64,000 nt of DNA from Henningerozyma blattae CBS 6284. Lineage: Eukaryota > Ascomycota > Saccharomycetes > Saccharomycetales > Saccharomycetaceae. The DNA lies in contig NC_020187.1 in NCBI RefSeq assembly GCF_000315915.1, positions 124,001 through 188,000 of the forward strand, given 5' to 3'. Both the position numbers and the translations under genes were made by a program. The notes under the pieces were generated by a model. It was not told where the DNA came from. It did not search any database and saw only the letters and a program-made list of their open reading frames with translations. Positions 21,145 to 32,274 of this stretch are shown here, piece after piece; the first letter of the stretch is position 1; each line of letters opens with the position of its first letter.

Positions 21145-22190
21145 ATGTGATTACTAATGATTGGGAGGGAAACATAAATAAATTGAATTTGTAAGCATGA
21201 CTACATTGATGTAAAAAGTTACAAATCTATGAAAATATTTGCTGTTTTTATTTTGATATACGGCAAGTCCTAATGTATCTATTATTTATATTAAATATTT
21301 TTTACTTAAATCCTAGATTCTAATAACAATGGGAATAAAATATGATAATAATGATTGCAATATTCAAAGTGTGGTGTTTTACATCTACAAAAAAAAAATC
21401 TTTTTGTAGAACTATGTAGGTTAGAGTTGGCCAATTATAACCCCTCTTGAACGAAATATCCAGTAAGATGAATAATGATCTCTTTCTGCAAACAGTAAAC
21501 ATTTGTTTATGCTTCTAGTAGACATTTGTTTATGCTTCTAGTAGACACAAATCTCCATTTTAAGTTTATAACTACAGGATTGTTCTTATTTTTCAAATTT
21601 GACCTTGCATGTTCCTTCAATATAACCCAGCATTTCCAATTTACGTAACTTAACGTAAGCTTATCGATGATTACAAATTGGAAGTTATCAAATGCCGAGC
21701 TTGTAGAAAAAAACCATTAGTAACTATTAACAATTTTTCAAAGAAATAGATTTTCTACGAAAAAATCAAATTATCTCCACCCCCAGAAGAGGATATGGCC
21801 GACGAACGCAACGGGAATTTTCCGAATGAGGAATGAGGGGAAGAGTATAGGCCTTCTTTTCACAAATCTATATAAAGCTTACTATTCAGCAGATAGTAGG
21901 TTTGAAAAACTTAATAAACAATAGGAATATATTTCAATTGATACTGGATTTTTTTTTTAATCTGTTTTATTTTCATTTATTTTTACCCTTATTTTCTCAA
22001 ATATTCTCTCACCAAACTTCCTATACATCATTGTTAGCTAAATCGAACTTAAAATAGCTTCTGGTAGATACTGTTCAACTTTCAAGGGTATTAAACTTTC
22101 AAGCTTACAATTACAAATAAAAACAAGCCAAAAAAAATAAATTTTTAAATTAAATTAACTTACACATAAACTATAATATATATTAATAAA

Positions 22191-23003
22191 ATGAAGGTTG
22201 CCATCATTACATATTCGACTTACGGTCACATTGATGCTCTTGCCCAAGACGTTAAAAAGGGTGTTGAAAAAGCTGGAGGGAAAGCTACTGTATACAGGGT
22301 GAGTGAAACTTTACCTGAGGAAGTTTTACAACAGATGAATGCGCCAGAAAAGCCAGAAGATATCCCAGTTGCTACACCGGAAACTTTATCTAAATATGAT
22401 GCCTTCTTATTTGGTGTTCCAACCAGATTTGGTACTGTTCCAGCTCAATGGACTGCCTTTTGGGATGCTACTGGTTCCTTGTGGGCTAATGGTGAATTGA
22501 ATGGTAAAGTAGCTGGTTTTTTCGTCAGTACCTCTACTTATGGTGGTGGTCAAGAATCCACTGTTAAGAACTGTATGTCATATTTAGTCCACCACGGTAT
22601 TATTTATATTCCATTGGGTTATAAGACTGCTTTTAGTGATATTGCTAATATTGAAGAAATACACGGTGGTTCACCATGGGGTGCTGGTACTTTAGCTGGT
22701 GCCGATGGGTCTAGACAAGTTTCTTCATTAGAATCTAGAATTGCATTTGTTCAAGGTGAAAGTTTCTATGAAGTTGCCTCTAAGATAGTTGGGGGTAAAT
22801 CATCTAAAACTGCTGCTGCTGGTTCTGCTGCTGCTGCTGGTACCGGCGGTGCTACCAAGAAGGCTGCTGCTAAACAAAATAACGGTTCCTCTAACTCTGG
22901 TTCCAAGCCTGCAGCTAGGGAAAATAGAGCTGTATCTAAGGCAGACAATAAGACTGAAAATGCCAAGTCTAGTGATTCTGGCAAATGCTGTATCATTATG
23001 TGA
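22191..23003 (+). CDS. YCP4: Flavodoxin-like protein Ycp4 (WrbA/NQO family) with CaaX tail
   Basis: 270 residues (247 in S. cerevisiae). The N-terminal flavodoxin fold is clear: [15 protein letters not shown] is the FMN phosphate loop, then [12 protein letters not shown] and STYGGGQE. Residues after about 195 form a low-complexity Ala/Ser/Lys linker ending in KCCIIM, so the last four residues CIIM form a CaaX box with a second Cys for palmitoylation. Ycp4 and its relatives Pst2 and Rfs1 associate with membranes and eisosome regions. Its own activity is not well known. It faces MRPL32 as in S. cerevisiae (YCR004C/YCR003W). Confidence 0.95.
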   Translation: MKVAIITYSTYGHIDALAQDVKKGVEKAGGKATVYRVSETLPEEVLQQMNAPEKPEDIPVATPETLSKYDAFLFGVPTRFGTVPAQWTAFWDATGSLWANGELNGKVAGFFVSTSTYGGGQESTVKNCMSYLVHHGIIYIPLGYKTAFSDIANIEEIHGGSPWGAGTLAGADGSRQVSSLESRIAFVQGESFYEVASKIVGGKSSKTAAAGSAAAAGTGGATKKAAAKQNNGSSNSGSKPAARENRAVSKADNKTENAKSSDSGKCCIIM

Positions 23004-23450
23004 TTTTTCCCAGTTTTGATAGTTAACTTTATGAACACTATCTTTTTATTTTACCTTTACATTCTTAAGATTTATAAAAAGTATGACATTGAACATATAT
23101 ATATATATATAAGTATGTATGTATATATATATATGTGTGTGTGTATATATTGTTTTTTTACCCGATTAAATAATAATAAATAATAATAATTAGTTTGAAT
23201 TATTCGTTGAAAGTTCATGTACCCTTCAGATGTGTTGAGTGTTGAATAATTGAATAATGCAAGAACAAAAAAAATAGAAAAATTTATAGATAATTCTGTA
23301 AATTATAAATGATTAAGCTAGTTGTAGGCTAGTTATTTACAAAAAATTGGAAAAGCTTGGGGATATATATATACATGAAGGTTTGAATTAGTATAAATAT
23401 TATTTTTTTTCTTTTTGTTTTGAGTGAGGGGGAAGGGCAAGGATGTTTGA
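23004..23450. other. Convergent spacer YCP4/MRPL32 with AT/GT microsatellites
   Basis: TA and TATG/TG repeats lie at about 23095-23150, followed by TTTACCCG at 23157-23164, a Reb1-like core that could act as a roadblock terminator after YCP4. Nothing else seen. Confidence 0.45.
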
Positions 23451-24017
23451 TCACTTTTCATTCACAGGTAACGTTCTTAATCTCTTTAATAAATATTTAT
23501 CTTTGTCTTCCAATTTAATTTCATAATCAGTCTTAACCTTGCCAGGATATAAAAGACGTTGATCAATTTCATTAATAGGATCATCATTATTTAATTTTGA
23601 CTTTTCCAATTCTATCTTTTTAATGTTATTTTTCCATATCATCTTTATTTCACCAAAACAATACATACATAACGTATGGGATCTCTTGTAATGGCCACAT
23701 GAGGGACATTCATTCAGATTGTTATTCAATTTCAGTTGTTTATCACCTGGACCATATAATTTCTGTCTTTTTTTCATATGAGAGACTTTTTTCTTGGGAA
23801 CAGCCAATAAAGTGCTACCATTGCTGAACATATCCCATGCAGGGCCCAATGATTGTTGTTGTTGTGGAATATTATTATTCGAGAGTGGGATGAGCACCGG
23901 TATAGGTGATAAGGTGGGATATGGCCATGATATGAGGTATTTCAAATGTTGAAGGTATTGAGATGAAAGGAGTGAATTTGTATTATTCCATTGTTTTAGA
24001 CGGTTCAAAATGGACAT
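23451..24017 (-). CDS. MRPL32: Mitochondrial large-subunit ribosomal protein bL32m
   Basis: 188 residues from the internal ATG at 24017 ([10 protein letters not shown]), close to the 183 of S. cerevisiae. The open frame extends upstream, but the extra 68 residues are hydrophobic, low in complexity and unlike the family, so I reject that start. A zinc-binding quartet is visible at C104, C107, C117 and C120. [15 protein letters not shown] begins at residue 72, matching the site where the m-AAA protease matures S. cerevisiae MrpL32, a step that gates mitoribosome assembly. The gene shares an upstream region with tRNA-Asn and SAT4. Confidence 0.94.
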   Translation of the reverse strand: MSILNRLKQWNNTNSLLSSQYLQHLKYLISWPYPTLSPIPVLIPLSNNNIPQQQQSLGPAWDMFSNGSTLLAVPKKKVSHMKKRQKLYGPGDKQLKLNNNLNECPSCGHYKRSHTLCMYCFGEIKMIWKNNIKKIELEKSKLNNDDPINEIDQRLLYPGKVKTDYEIKLEDKDKYLLKRLRTLPVNEK

Positions 24018-25235
24018 AGTTGTAGCAGCCAATGGAGTATTGTATGGTAGGGGTGCTATGTACGTGTCTGTAATGGTGTATTGAATTTTTATATAGTATA
24101 GTATATTAAAGTTAAGTTGTTCGGTATTTTTGCAGCACGAAAGATTAAGAAAATAATTTTTAATAGAAAAAAAAATTGATAAGTTAATAAAAAAAGGTAT
24201 TATCAGGGATAAACAAGACATTAAAATGCATTGGCTACATCATCAGACATGTCTCGTAGTTAATTTATAGTGATTAACTTGAAATAATTGTACTCAATCT
24301 CGTTCCACTCGTGCTGCTTCCTTTCCTCTCCTACCCATCTGTTTTTTCAGAAAAACAAGAAAAACAAGACTCCATGGCCAAGCTGGTTAAGGCGTGCGAC
24401 TGTTAATCGCAAGATCGAGAGTTCAATCCTCTCTGGGGTCGTTTATTTTTGACCGACACTCAGTAATCACGTGATGCAATACTTTTTTTTCTTCTCTCTT
24501 GCTCTCTTATTTTCTACCTACACTCATTTACGATTCACCAATACTTTCCCTGGTCTCCTCTCCTCACCTCTCCTCTTTTCTTCTCCCTCTCGTTCCCATG
24601 TCTCCTGTTCTGTCTTACTCTCCTTTGCACGTGACCTTTTCTCTTTTTCTCTTCCCATCCTTTCTCGTCCTTTCTTTCCCGTTTTTTGTCTCCGAGAAAA
24701 CAACGTGGAACAACAACCCACACTGCCCGAACGGGCCGGCGACACTACCACGCCGCACGACCACATACGTCATTCATCAGCCTGTTTTTTTCTCTTTCAT
24801 CACTGTTTTTTTCTTGTCTCTTCACTTCTCTTCTCTTCTCTTCTTCCGACTGAATCTGCTAACAGACCGGTGCCGACCTACGCCACCTTCCTATTCTGGC
24901 TGTCTCTCTGATGCATTCTGACAGAGTAAGCCCGCAGCCCGTGCTGGCAAATTCTGGACGATAGTCCCTATTGCTTCGTAAACATTGCTACCTCAATACA
25001 CTATCTTTTGCTCTTTTGGTTCATGTAATAGACCTCGTCCGCGGTGATGCTTCTTTATCCTAGTATATAATCCTACACACTGACCAAACTGTCAAACTGT
25101 CAAACTATCAAACTGGTGAAACTGAAAAAAAAAACTGACAAAACTGACAAAATTTTTCACTTCAGTATCTATTCATCGCACTCTCATTATCCAATACTCA
25201 TCGCACACTATTCATCGCTATATTTTTCCCCATAT
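24018..25235. other. Divergent region MRPL32/SAT4: tRNA gene and long pyrimidine-rich tract
   Basis: Besides tRNA-Asn, the plus strand from about 24480 to 24850 is strongly C/T-rich (many CTCTTTTCT runs), giving overlapping open frames that are only composition effects. CACGTG occurs at 24468-24473 and ACGTGAC near 24630. The tract is probably part of the SAT4 upstream region. Confidence 0.5.
24368..24441 (+). tRNA. tRNA-Asn (anticodon GUU)
   Basis: 74 nt. Acceptor GACTCCA pairs with TGGGGTC, discriminator G. The A box is TGGCCAAGCTGG, the anticodon loop reads ACTGTTAATC with GTT, and the T-arm contains GTTCAATCC. It is close to S. cerevisiae tN(GUU), lacks an intron, and is followed by TTTATTTTT as terminator. 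Confidence 0.97.
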
Positions 25236-27149
25236 ATGACTGAAACTCTTTCAAACAATCGTCATGCAGTTTTTAGGCGGCATACTATTTCTTCCAAGAT
25301 GAAAAGTTTTTTCGCTGATACTCGTACTGCCAATAAACCGACGGTGGAGTCCCAGACCACGCATAATTCTCCCACTCGCACCTCGTTGTCTCGTACAAGT
25401 TCGAGTTCAAGCATATCTGAATCATTCCATATCAATACAAAACAAGCTCAAAATTATTACGTCCATGCTTGTGATCCTTCTCCTTCCCCTACTCCAGCTC
25501 CTCCAAAACTGTCTAATTCCACGAAAATGATTAATCGTCCATTGAACACCACTAATAAAAATAATAAATATTCCTCATCTTCATCTTCTTTACTCTCGTC
25601 ATGTTCGAATTCTTCATCGAATTCCCTGATTAGCAATTCAAATAATATTCCAATCAATAAACTAAACGCCAACATTTCTAATAAACCCACTTCAAATTGT
25701 AATAATAATATTATTAATATTAATATTAATAATGATAACAAGTCGAGAATACGAAACACTTCACCTTCGGCACAACCAATGTATTCTATGAAGACAAACA
25801 CCACAATCACCACTGCATCAAAATCATCTTTGACCTCGTTACCCAGCACAACCACATCACAATCTTCGTCAAAACCATTGAAAAGATTTATCGTTTTTGA
25901 AGACGGATCCCACCAGCATTCTTTGAAATGTGTTAAAAGACAAGAAAAACTAAGTCATATGATTAAGAATATAATGGGGTCTGAAAAAAAGAAAAACAAT
26001 GCAGTCTCTGCATTGCCAGAAATCATGCAGGACTCCAAATCCACCAATAAACAAATGGATCCACCTACATTGTTTGCAGGCATGATGAAACAAATATCTC
26101 TCATGCAAGATCCTCTACAAGAAAGGAAATCTTCGGCGGCAAAGGATTCTGTGACAAAAGACTCCGCTTCAAAAGACCCCGCCACATTTAATTTGGATTC
26201 TGGGAAATTATTCAAGACCTCCGCGGATCTTTCCAAATCAATCAAAACTCCATGTTTCTCTGAGAAATATGGTCGTTGTCAAGAAATCGTTGGTAGAGGG
26301 GCATTTGGTGTAGTAAGGATTTGTCATAAAAAGAGATCTTCCACTGCAAGCACTAGCACTAATGCTACCCCTGAATTGTTTGCTGTCAAGGAATTTAAAA
26401 GAAAACAATCTGAATCTTATGAAAAATATTCCAAACGTCTCACGTCTGAATTCTGTATCTCTTCTTCACTCAAACATCCAAATATAATCGCCACATTTGA
26501 TCTTTTCCAAGATACAAAAGGTGATTTTTTCGAAGTCATGGAGTTTTGTTCAGGTGGTGATTTATTCTCATTAATTGTCTCGGCGGGTAAACTAGAATAC
26601 GCCGAGGCGGATTGTTTCTTTAAACAATTGATTAGAGGTGTCATCTATATGCATGAAATGGGTGTCTGTCATCGAGATTTAAAACCAGAAAATTTAATGT
26701 TATCGGCAAATGGGACTTTGAAAATCGTAGACTTCGGTAATAGTGAATGTTTTAAGATGGCTTGGGAAGAAAATATTCATTTGATTGGTGGTATATGTGG
26801 GTCAAGCCCCTATATTGCCCCTGAGGAGTATACGAGAGATGAATTCGATCCAAGACCAGTGGATATTTGGGCTTGTGGTGTCATTTATATGGCAATGAGA
26901 ACAGGTAGACAATTATGGGAAGCGGCCAAGAAAGATGATGAATTTTATTTGAAGTATTTGAAAGGTAGGAAGGAAAAAGATGGTTACCAACCAATTGAAC
27001 AATTGAAAAGAGCCAGATGTAGAAATGTCATTTATTCAATGTTGGATCCCGTACCTTCAAGAAGAATTAATGGGAAACAAGTATTGAATAGTGAATGGAT
27101 ACGAGAAGTAAGATGTTGTAATGATACTGCTACAACTCCTCCCAAATAA
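25236..27149 (+). CDS. SAT4: Ser/Thr protein kinase Sat4/Hal4
   Basis: 637 residues from the ATG at 25236 (S. cerevisiae Sat4 is 603). An upstream in-frame ATG at 25116 adds 40 residues unlike the family, so I prefer the second. The N-terminal third is Ser/Thr/Asn-rich. The kinase domain occupies roughly the last 290 residues: KYGRCQEIVGRGAFGVVRIC (P-loop), AVKEFKR, CHRDLKPEN, DFGNSECF and APEEY. Sat4 with Hal5 stabilises the potassium transporters Trk1/Trk2 at the plasma membrane and so supports salt tolerance. Gene order YCR003W-YCR004C-YCR008W-YCR009C-YCR010C confirms the identity. Confidence 0.95.
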   Translation: MTETLSNNRHAVFRRHTISSKMKSFFADTRTANKPTVESQTTHNSPTRTSLSRTSSSSSISESFHINTKQAQNYYVHACDPSPSPTPAPPKLSNSTKMINRPLNTTNKNNKYSSSSSSLLSSCSNSSSNSLISNSNNIPINKLNANISNKPTSNCNNNIINININNDNKSRIRNTSPSAQPMYSMKTNTTITTASKSSLTSLPSTTTSQSSSKPLKRFIVFEDGSHQHSLKCVKRQEKLSHMIKNIMGSEKKKNNAVSALPEIMQDSKSTNKQMDPPTLFAGMMKQISLMQDPLQERKSSAAKDSVTKDSASKDPATFNLDSGKLFKTSADLSKSIKTPCFSEKYGRCQEIVGRGAFGVVRICHKKRSSTASTSTNATPELFAVKEFKRKQSESYEKYSKRLTSEFCISSSLKHPNIIATFDLFQDTKGDFFEVMEFCSGGDLFSLIVSAGKLEYAEADCFFKQLIRGVIYMHEMGVCHRDLKPENLMLSANGTLKIVDFGNSECFKMAWEENIHLIGGICGSSPYIAPEEYTRDEFDPRPVDIWACGVIYMAMRTGRQLWEAAKKDDEFYLKYLKGRKEKDGYQPIEQLKRARCRNVIYSMLDPVPSRRINGKQVLNSEWIREVRCCNDTATTPPK

Positions 27150-27238
27150 TAATAAAACTAAAATAAAATAAAACATCCACCTTTCTGTCTCTAAAAAATA
27201 AATTTATTTACTCATATTTTTTTCATATATACGTAAAT

Positions 27239-28036
27239 CTATTTAATACCCATAGCACATATATCAAGACTAGTCATTTGATGTAATAGATCTTCGATCT
27301 TGGTGTCTAACAGCCCGTTCGCATAATCATCACGCGATTGTTGGTCGAGGTATTGTTGGATCTGTGCTAATCTACTATACCCATCTGTACAAAACCTTAG
27401 TTGAATCTTCACGATAGCTTCAAAACTTGGATCGAAATAAGGAACACGCAGCGATACCAATTGTGGTAACTCCATTTTCAATTGTTCATTCAGATGATTA
27501 AAAACATCTTTCACTAGATTTAATTCCTTCTCGGCAACTGGTAATTTCGATGAATCCTTAGATGGTTTATCAATCAATTTGCGAACTTTAGCCTTGGAAG
27601 CTTCATAATCTTGTTTCTTATGTTCTCTTTTCTTAATAGCTTCATCAATCTCTTTGAAATAAGTACAAAATTTATTTATTGGATCCAAAACCGCCTCTCT
27701 TATTGGTCCATCTAATTGTTTACATGTCTCTGTATCAAAATCTTTGACACACTGTAAATAATATTCACCCATATTATAATCACTCTTACCACTATATTTT
27801 GCATCATCGTATAAATTGGCAATGACTTCAGCAATGGCCACTTGAGATGCACATACTGCTCTTAAAGAATCTAAAAATCCTTTACCCTCCTTTTGAAGAC
27901 TTTCACCAGCTCTTTGTAAAGTCTTATATCGACGTTCTTCAGTATCATATTCTCGATCAGTAACACGATCACTACTTTTAATCATAACATTATTACCAGC
28001 CCTATTAATAGCTTTTTTAAATCCACTCCAACTCAT
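27239..28036 (-). CDS. RVS161: N-BAR amphiphysin subunit Rvs161
   Basis: 265 residues, exactly the S. cerevisiae length, and almost purely a BAR domain: MSWSGFKKAINRAGNNVMIK provides the amphipathic N-terminal helix, followed by RRYKTLQRAGESLQKEGKGF and long charged helices. There is no SH3 domain, as expected for Rvs161, which pairs with Rvs167. The heterodimer tubulates membranes during endocytic vesicle scission, and Rvs161 also acts in cell fusion during mating. It converges on SAT4 with a short spacer. Confidence 0.98.
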   Translation of the reverse strand: MSWSGFKKAINRAGNNVMIKSSDRVTDREYDTEERRYKTLQRAGESLQKEGKGFLDSLRAVCASQVAIAEVIANLYDDAKYSGKSDYNMGEYYLQCVKDFDTETCKQLDGPIREAVLDPINKFCTYFKEIDEAIKKREHKKQDYEASKAKVRKLIDKPSKDSSKLPVAEKELNLVKDVFNHLNEQLKMELPQLVSLRVPYFDPSFEAIVKIQLRFCTDGYSRLAQIQQYLDQQSRDDYANGLLDTKIEDLLHQMTSLDICAMGIK

Positions 28037-28585
28037 TTGGTCTTATTATCTTGTTTGTGCTATCTGCTTTCTTATTCTTGTTAAAAAATTTATTTAAGAA
28101 GTTTATTTCGTTTGTTTTTTTATGTATACAAATCTTCTTACTGTTGTTCTACTACCCCTTGTATACTTTTTTTCACTATTAATCTGCATTGGCTCTTAAT
28201 TTCCTACGGCAAGAAAAATGTGTCGCAATTAGGTAAATTGATTTGCCAAATTTAGTAATTTGATTTAATTGCCTTCTCTCTCTGGAAAACTATTTATTTC
28301 TTTCTTGTTTTGAATTATTTTTCTTGATCTTCTTTTGATTTTAAACGATAGATAGTTATTATGATTATTATTATAATTATTATTATTACTAAAAAATATA
28401 TTTACAATATTATTTATTATTTAATAAAAAATAATAATGATTTTGAATAAATTATACAATTTCGTTTTTGTTAAAGATATTTGTGATACAATATTACAAT
28501 AATGAATGATATATATTCAAAAGTCCTTGATTTCTAAAGAAGAAGAAAAAATGGTCAAAATATATTTTTGTCTTGCTTCAAATCT
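28037..28585. other. Spacer between RVS161 promoter and ADY2 3' end
   Basis: 549 bp, with A/T-rich runs of TTATTA near 28360-28400. No gene, RNA or clear factor site recognised. Confidence 0.5.
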
Positions 28586-29496
28586 TTATTCCCGTTTTTG
28601 AAACCCTTTTGGTGCCCATGCCCAGTGTTTTTCATTTGTGGGTAATGGCATAGATCTGATAACAAAATATGAATTGTGTTTATCTGTTAAACCTGCAAAG
28701 GCATTATACCATGCAATAAATGATACAATCACCCCTAATATTCCACCAGCTCGTGTAACATTATCATTTGCTGTAAAACTACCGAGACTTAATAAAAGAA
28801 ATGTAGTTCCTAATAAGAAAAATAAACTGAAAAACATGACAGTGGATTTCATAGTACAAACAGATAGTCCATATGTAAAGATACACCATGCTAAAAGATA
28901 GATAGCAAATGCATTATCAAATTCTCTAGTATCTTTACCAAACGAGCTTTGGATGCCAAACCAAGGAATAAAGATAGCACCAAAACTCATCCAAAACCCA
29001 CCATAAGAACACAATGCGGTAGCACCAAACGTGTTTTCAATTGCTAATTCCCAAACGCCTGCAATAATTTGAACAAATCCACCATAAAACATTGCTAATC
29101 CAACGACCATATTCGGTATTCTAACATGTTTGACTCTTGCATTATAAAATGATAATACAAATGTAGTTAATGCAAATGCAGAAAGACCTAATGGAACTGG
29201 ATTACCAAATTTATGGATTGTTGGTGGGGCTAACCCAGGCATTAATGTACCACCATGAGCTCTACGTAATTCAGATTTCAAATATCTTCTTGAACCGAAA
29301 ATATGATAGTCAGAGTTATTTTGTGGTAAAGAATGGACACGTTCACCTTTCAATAGATGACTATCATTTAACCCATCATGTGTATAGAATTCGATACTTG
29401 GTTGATGGGTAGGTGCATCTTCGAATTCTGCAGAATATGAATTACTTGGGACGGAGGAATAATTGTTTAAAGACTCTCCATCCTCTTCTGAGTATC

Positions 29497-29533
<37 letters not shown>

Positions 29534-29914
29534 GCTACGTGAATCTGGGTTCTGTGCAAATGAGTTGGAAGTATTATTACCAGACTGTGCTTGGGATTGT
29601 GCGGTTTTCATACTCGATCTTGCTGTTGATCTCACGTACTTGCGGCCATTCTTCCTACCAATGTCATTTTTAGATATCACTACATGCCGGGTTCCTCCAT
29701 TATTAAATATTCTGATATTTCCTGGACTAATACCGTCATCCTCATCACCAACCTTTGTATTCTCATTGGAGGTATTTCTTCTAACACGACGGTTTGAGTT
29801 TGATATCATTTCTCGAGTATCATCCTCACATGCATTATTCTCATTTTCACTTGAAAAATCCGTGGTACTTGTAGTCGCTAGTGGGTTATTCTCCAGATCC
29901 ATTTGTTCTATCAA
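28586..29914 (-). CDS. ADY2: Acetate/ammonium transporter family protein Ady2/Ato1 with long N-terminal extension
   Basis: 442 residues against 283 in S. cerevisiae Ady2. The GPR1/FUN34/yaaH core covers about 235-435, with the NPVPLGLSAFALTTF signature and six hydrophobic helices ending in RSMPLPTNEKHWAWAPKGF. The family imports acetate with protons and is implicated in ammonia export and meiosis. The first 230 residues are hydrophilic and rich in Asn, Ser and Arg, including 12 consecutive Asn encoded by an ATT/AAT microsatellite (29500-29535). An open frame throughout and a match to S. cerevisiae gene order (YCR010C) support one continuous protein. An internal start cannot be excluded. Confidence 0.9.
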
Positions 29915-30599
29915 TTTTAAGTATTATGGATAAAATAGTTGTGTATTTTGAAGATTGGTATTTACTATTCTCTAACAAATGTCTTTGGGGAGAGGATAGT
30001 TTTATGAAATTGTAAGTCACTATGGAGGCTAAATAAATACAAAAGTTAAAAGTTAAGATCAACGAAAAAATGTCAAAGTAGTATTGGCAATTTAATGGGA
30101 AAAATATTATCAAATCAGTACAAATCACGTTCGAACAAGATTAGTTAATGTATAAATGGAATGTTTTGAACAAAACAAAAAAAAATCATATCTAAAAGCA
30201 TTAACAACAACAACAAGTTTTAAATTTAGAAATTCAGGGTTGCAAGAAAAATATCTACAATAAGCGTCAATTTATTTTGAAATTGACACTTGTCGTAGGA
30301 AAATGAATTGTGCTGAAAGTGAAGAAAATGACCGGTAGAATAGTAGTCATATAGCATATAATCTATTCTTCCAACCAAAAAAAAATTATCTGTTTGTAGT
30401 TTCGAGTTTATTCAAAGACTCTAAATCAGGGGGGGCACGAAAATAATATTGATAACATATACAAAACGAATCAATTTGATTCTTACATATATCCTTTCCA
30501 ATAACTTCTATGTAATCAAATAATTGTTTTTGTTTACCATATTGATAGGAAATTTTCATTACGTCAAACATTAAAATTACACACGGCAGTACATTGACG

Positions 30600-30840
30600 T
30601 TCAAATTCGGAACCCACAATTATCAAGACCCTTCGGTGTTATACCTAAATGGGATGGCTAGCCGAGATTGGGCTTACTGGGTAAATGAGCCGTATACAAC
30701 CTAATTAAGCCCGTGCTCTCTGGCAGTTTCTGGGCAGTAAATCAGTACACCATTCAGCAACGAGGGGCTAGGGTACAGGGGTATGTTTATGTGGGTTAGT
30801 ATTTGTGGAGTTTTAACCCTAAGGGAGGAGTGTCTTGTGT
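30600..30840. other. GC-richer island of unknown nature
   Basis: Compositionally distinct from its AT-rich flanks. It contains TAGCCGAGATTGG (30659-30671), similar to a Pol III A box, a stem GGGCTTA/TAAGCCC, and G-rich motifs CGAGGGGCTAGGG and ACAGGGGTATG followed by GTGGGTTAG. I found no matching B box and no known RNA signature. It could be a structured RNA, a degenerate telomere-like insert or a relic. Confidence 0.3.
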
Positions 30841-32274
30841 ATTCTGGTTAATGAGTAAATTAGAATGGATATTCAAGGCAGTTATACTAGTATGTAGAGG
30901 TAAATATTTAAATATCTTGGTAACTTGGGTGAAATTTGGGAAGTATGTTTGTTTTTAATGTTAAGGGGGTGTATTTTCTTTATAAGTTAAAACTAGCTGA
31001 AAAGTTCATTCTATGGAAAAAAAGTAAACAAACACATGTCACTTAATTTAGAAAAGGAAAAAAATCAAAAAATCTTGTATTCTTATCTATCTTGTTTATG
31101 TTATGGACTTGTTTTTTTATTGTTCTAACTGTAAGTTTTGAAAAACAATAAGGGCTTTACTCCGAAGATGATAATAACCAGATGATTTATATCAGAGTTT
31201 TTGCCTCCATTTATAGAGATTAGTTTACCAAATATTTCTTAAATACAATACTACTGATAATATTAAAAGAAAACAAGATACCAAGCATTTGATGAGCACC
31301 AACCCTCAAAGTTTTTTTTTTGATATGATTGGCTCTTAATATACATACACTTTAGTGTTAAAAAACTTAAGCTAATGAAGAAGTCTTCGCAAACAATTAG
31401 CTTATAAAAAATATTATCATTTGATCTAAATGTAAACCATTTCTAATTCAATTTTTTTTTTCTTTTACTTACTTTCACAACAAAACTTCCCTAATTTTCT
31501 CGAGAATGTTAGTACCCGAATGTATTTTACGTAAGACCCCATAAATCTTACCAAATATGGACACACTTTACGATATGTCGGGAAACTTTCCACAATAAGA
31601 CAATATTCTTTTGTTCAGTTGTCTCCAAAAAGACATCCTCCAATGGTGAATGTAGTTCTCTTTTGGAAAGAAGGGAAAGTTACAACTGTTCCTGAATTTG
31701 TTAGGGTGATTATAGAATAAAATTAATTCTTTACATTTATAGAGGATACTTCAAATATAAGCAAATAGGTTGATGAAAACAGGGAGCCATTAGAACTTAC
31801 AAGAGATTCGATTGACTAGCCAAGAGAGAAGAAAAAAGATAGTAGTTTCTCCGTAAAATAATACAAGCGTTCTACTGTATAATTATAACAAGTTACTATT
31901 CAGGTTTTTTTTATTTATTTATCAAAGATTTGGAAGTCTTTTTTATACCACATCAATTAATTTCTCATGCATAAATAGCAAGCTAGCAAATTTTCTTTAT
32001 AATACTTAGAATTTCCTTGTTAATCTTTCTCAGGTTGAATTAAATCTTGTAAGAACTTCTTTTAGTTACACTGTGCATTCTATTTTAGCTCGCTATTTCA
32101 AAAATATTTAACCAAATATAAATTGAAGGTATACAAGTTTACGAACACTAATGCCTTGCTAATTTAAGAATTATATCTGTTACAATTAACAACAGGACAG
32201 TTTTGAATACAGAGGAAACGTAGTTCTATTCTTTTTGAATTAGGAATGTTACCTACTCTGAACAAACCAGGAGA

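Noticed and set aside
24471..24921. Overlapping open frames of 140-146 codons upstream of SAT4
   Set aside because: They are caused by the C/T-rich tract and give low-complexity Ser/Leu/Phe/Pro sequence.
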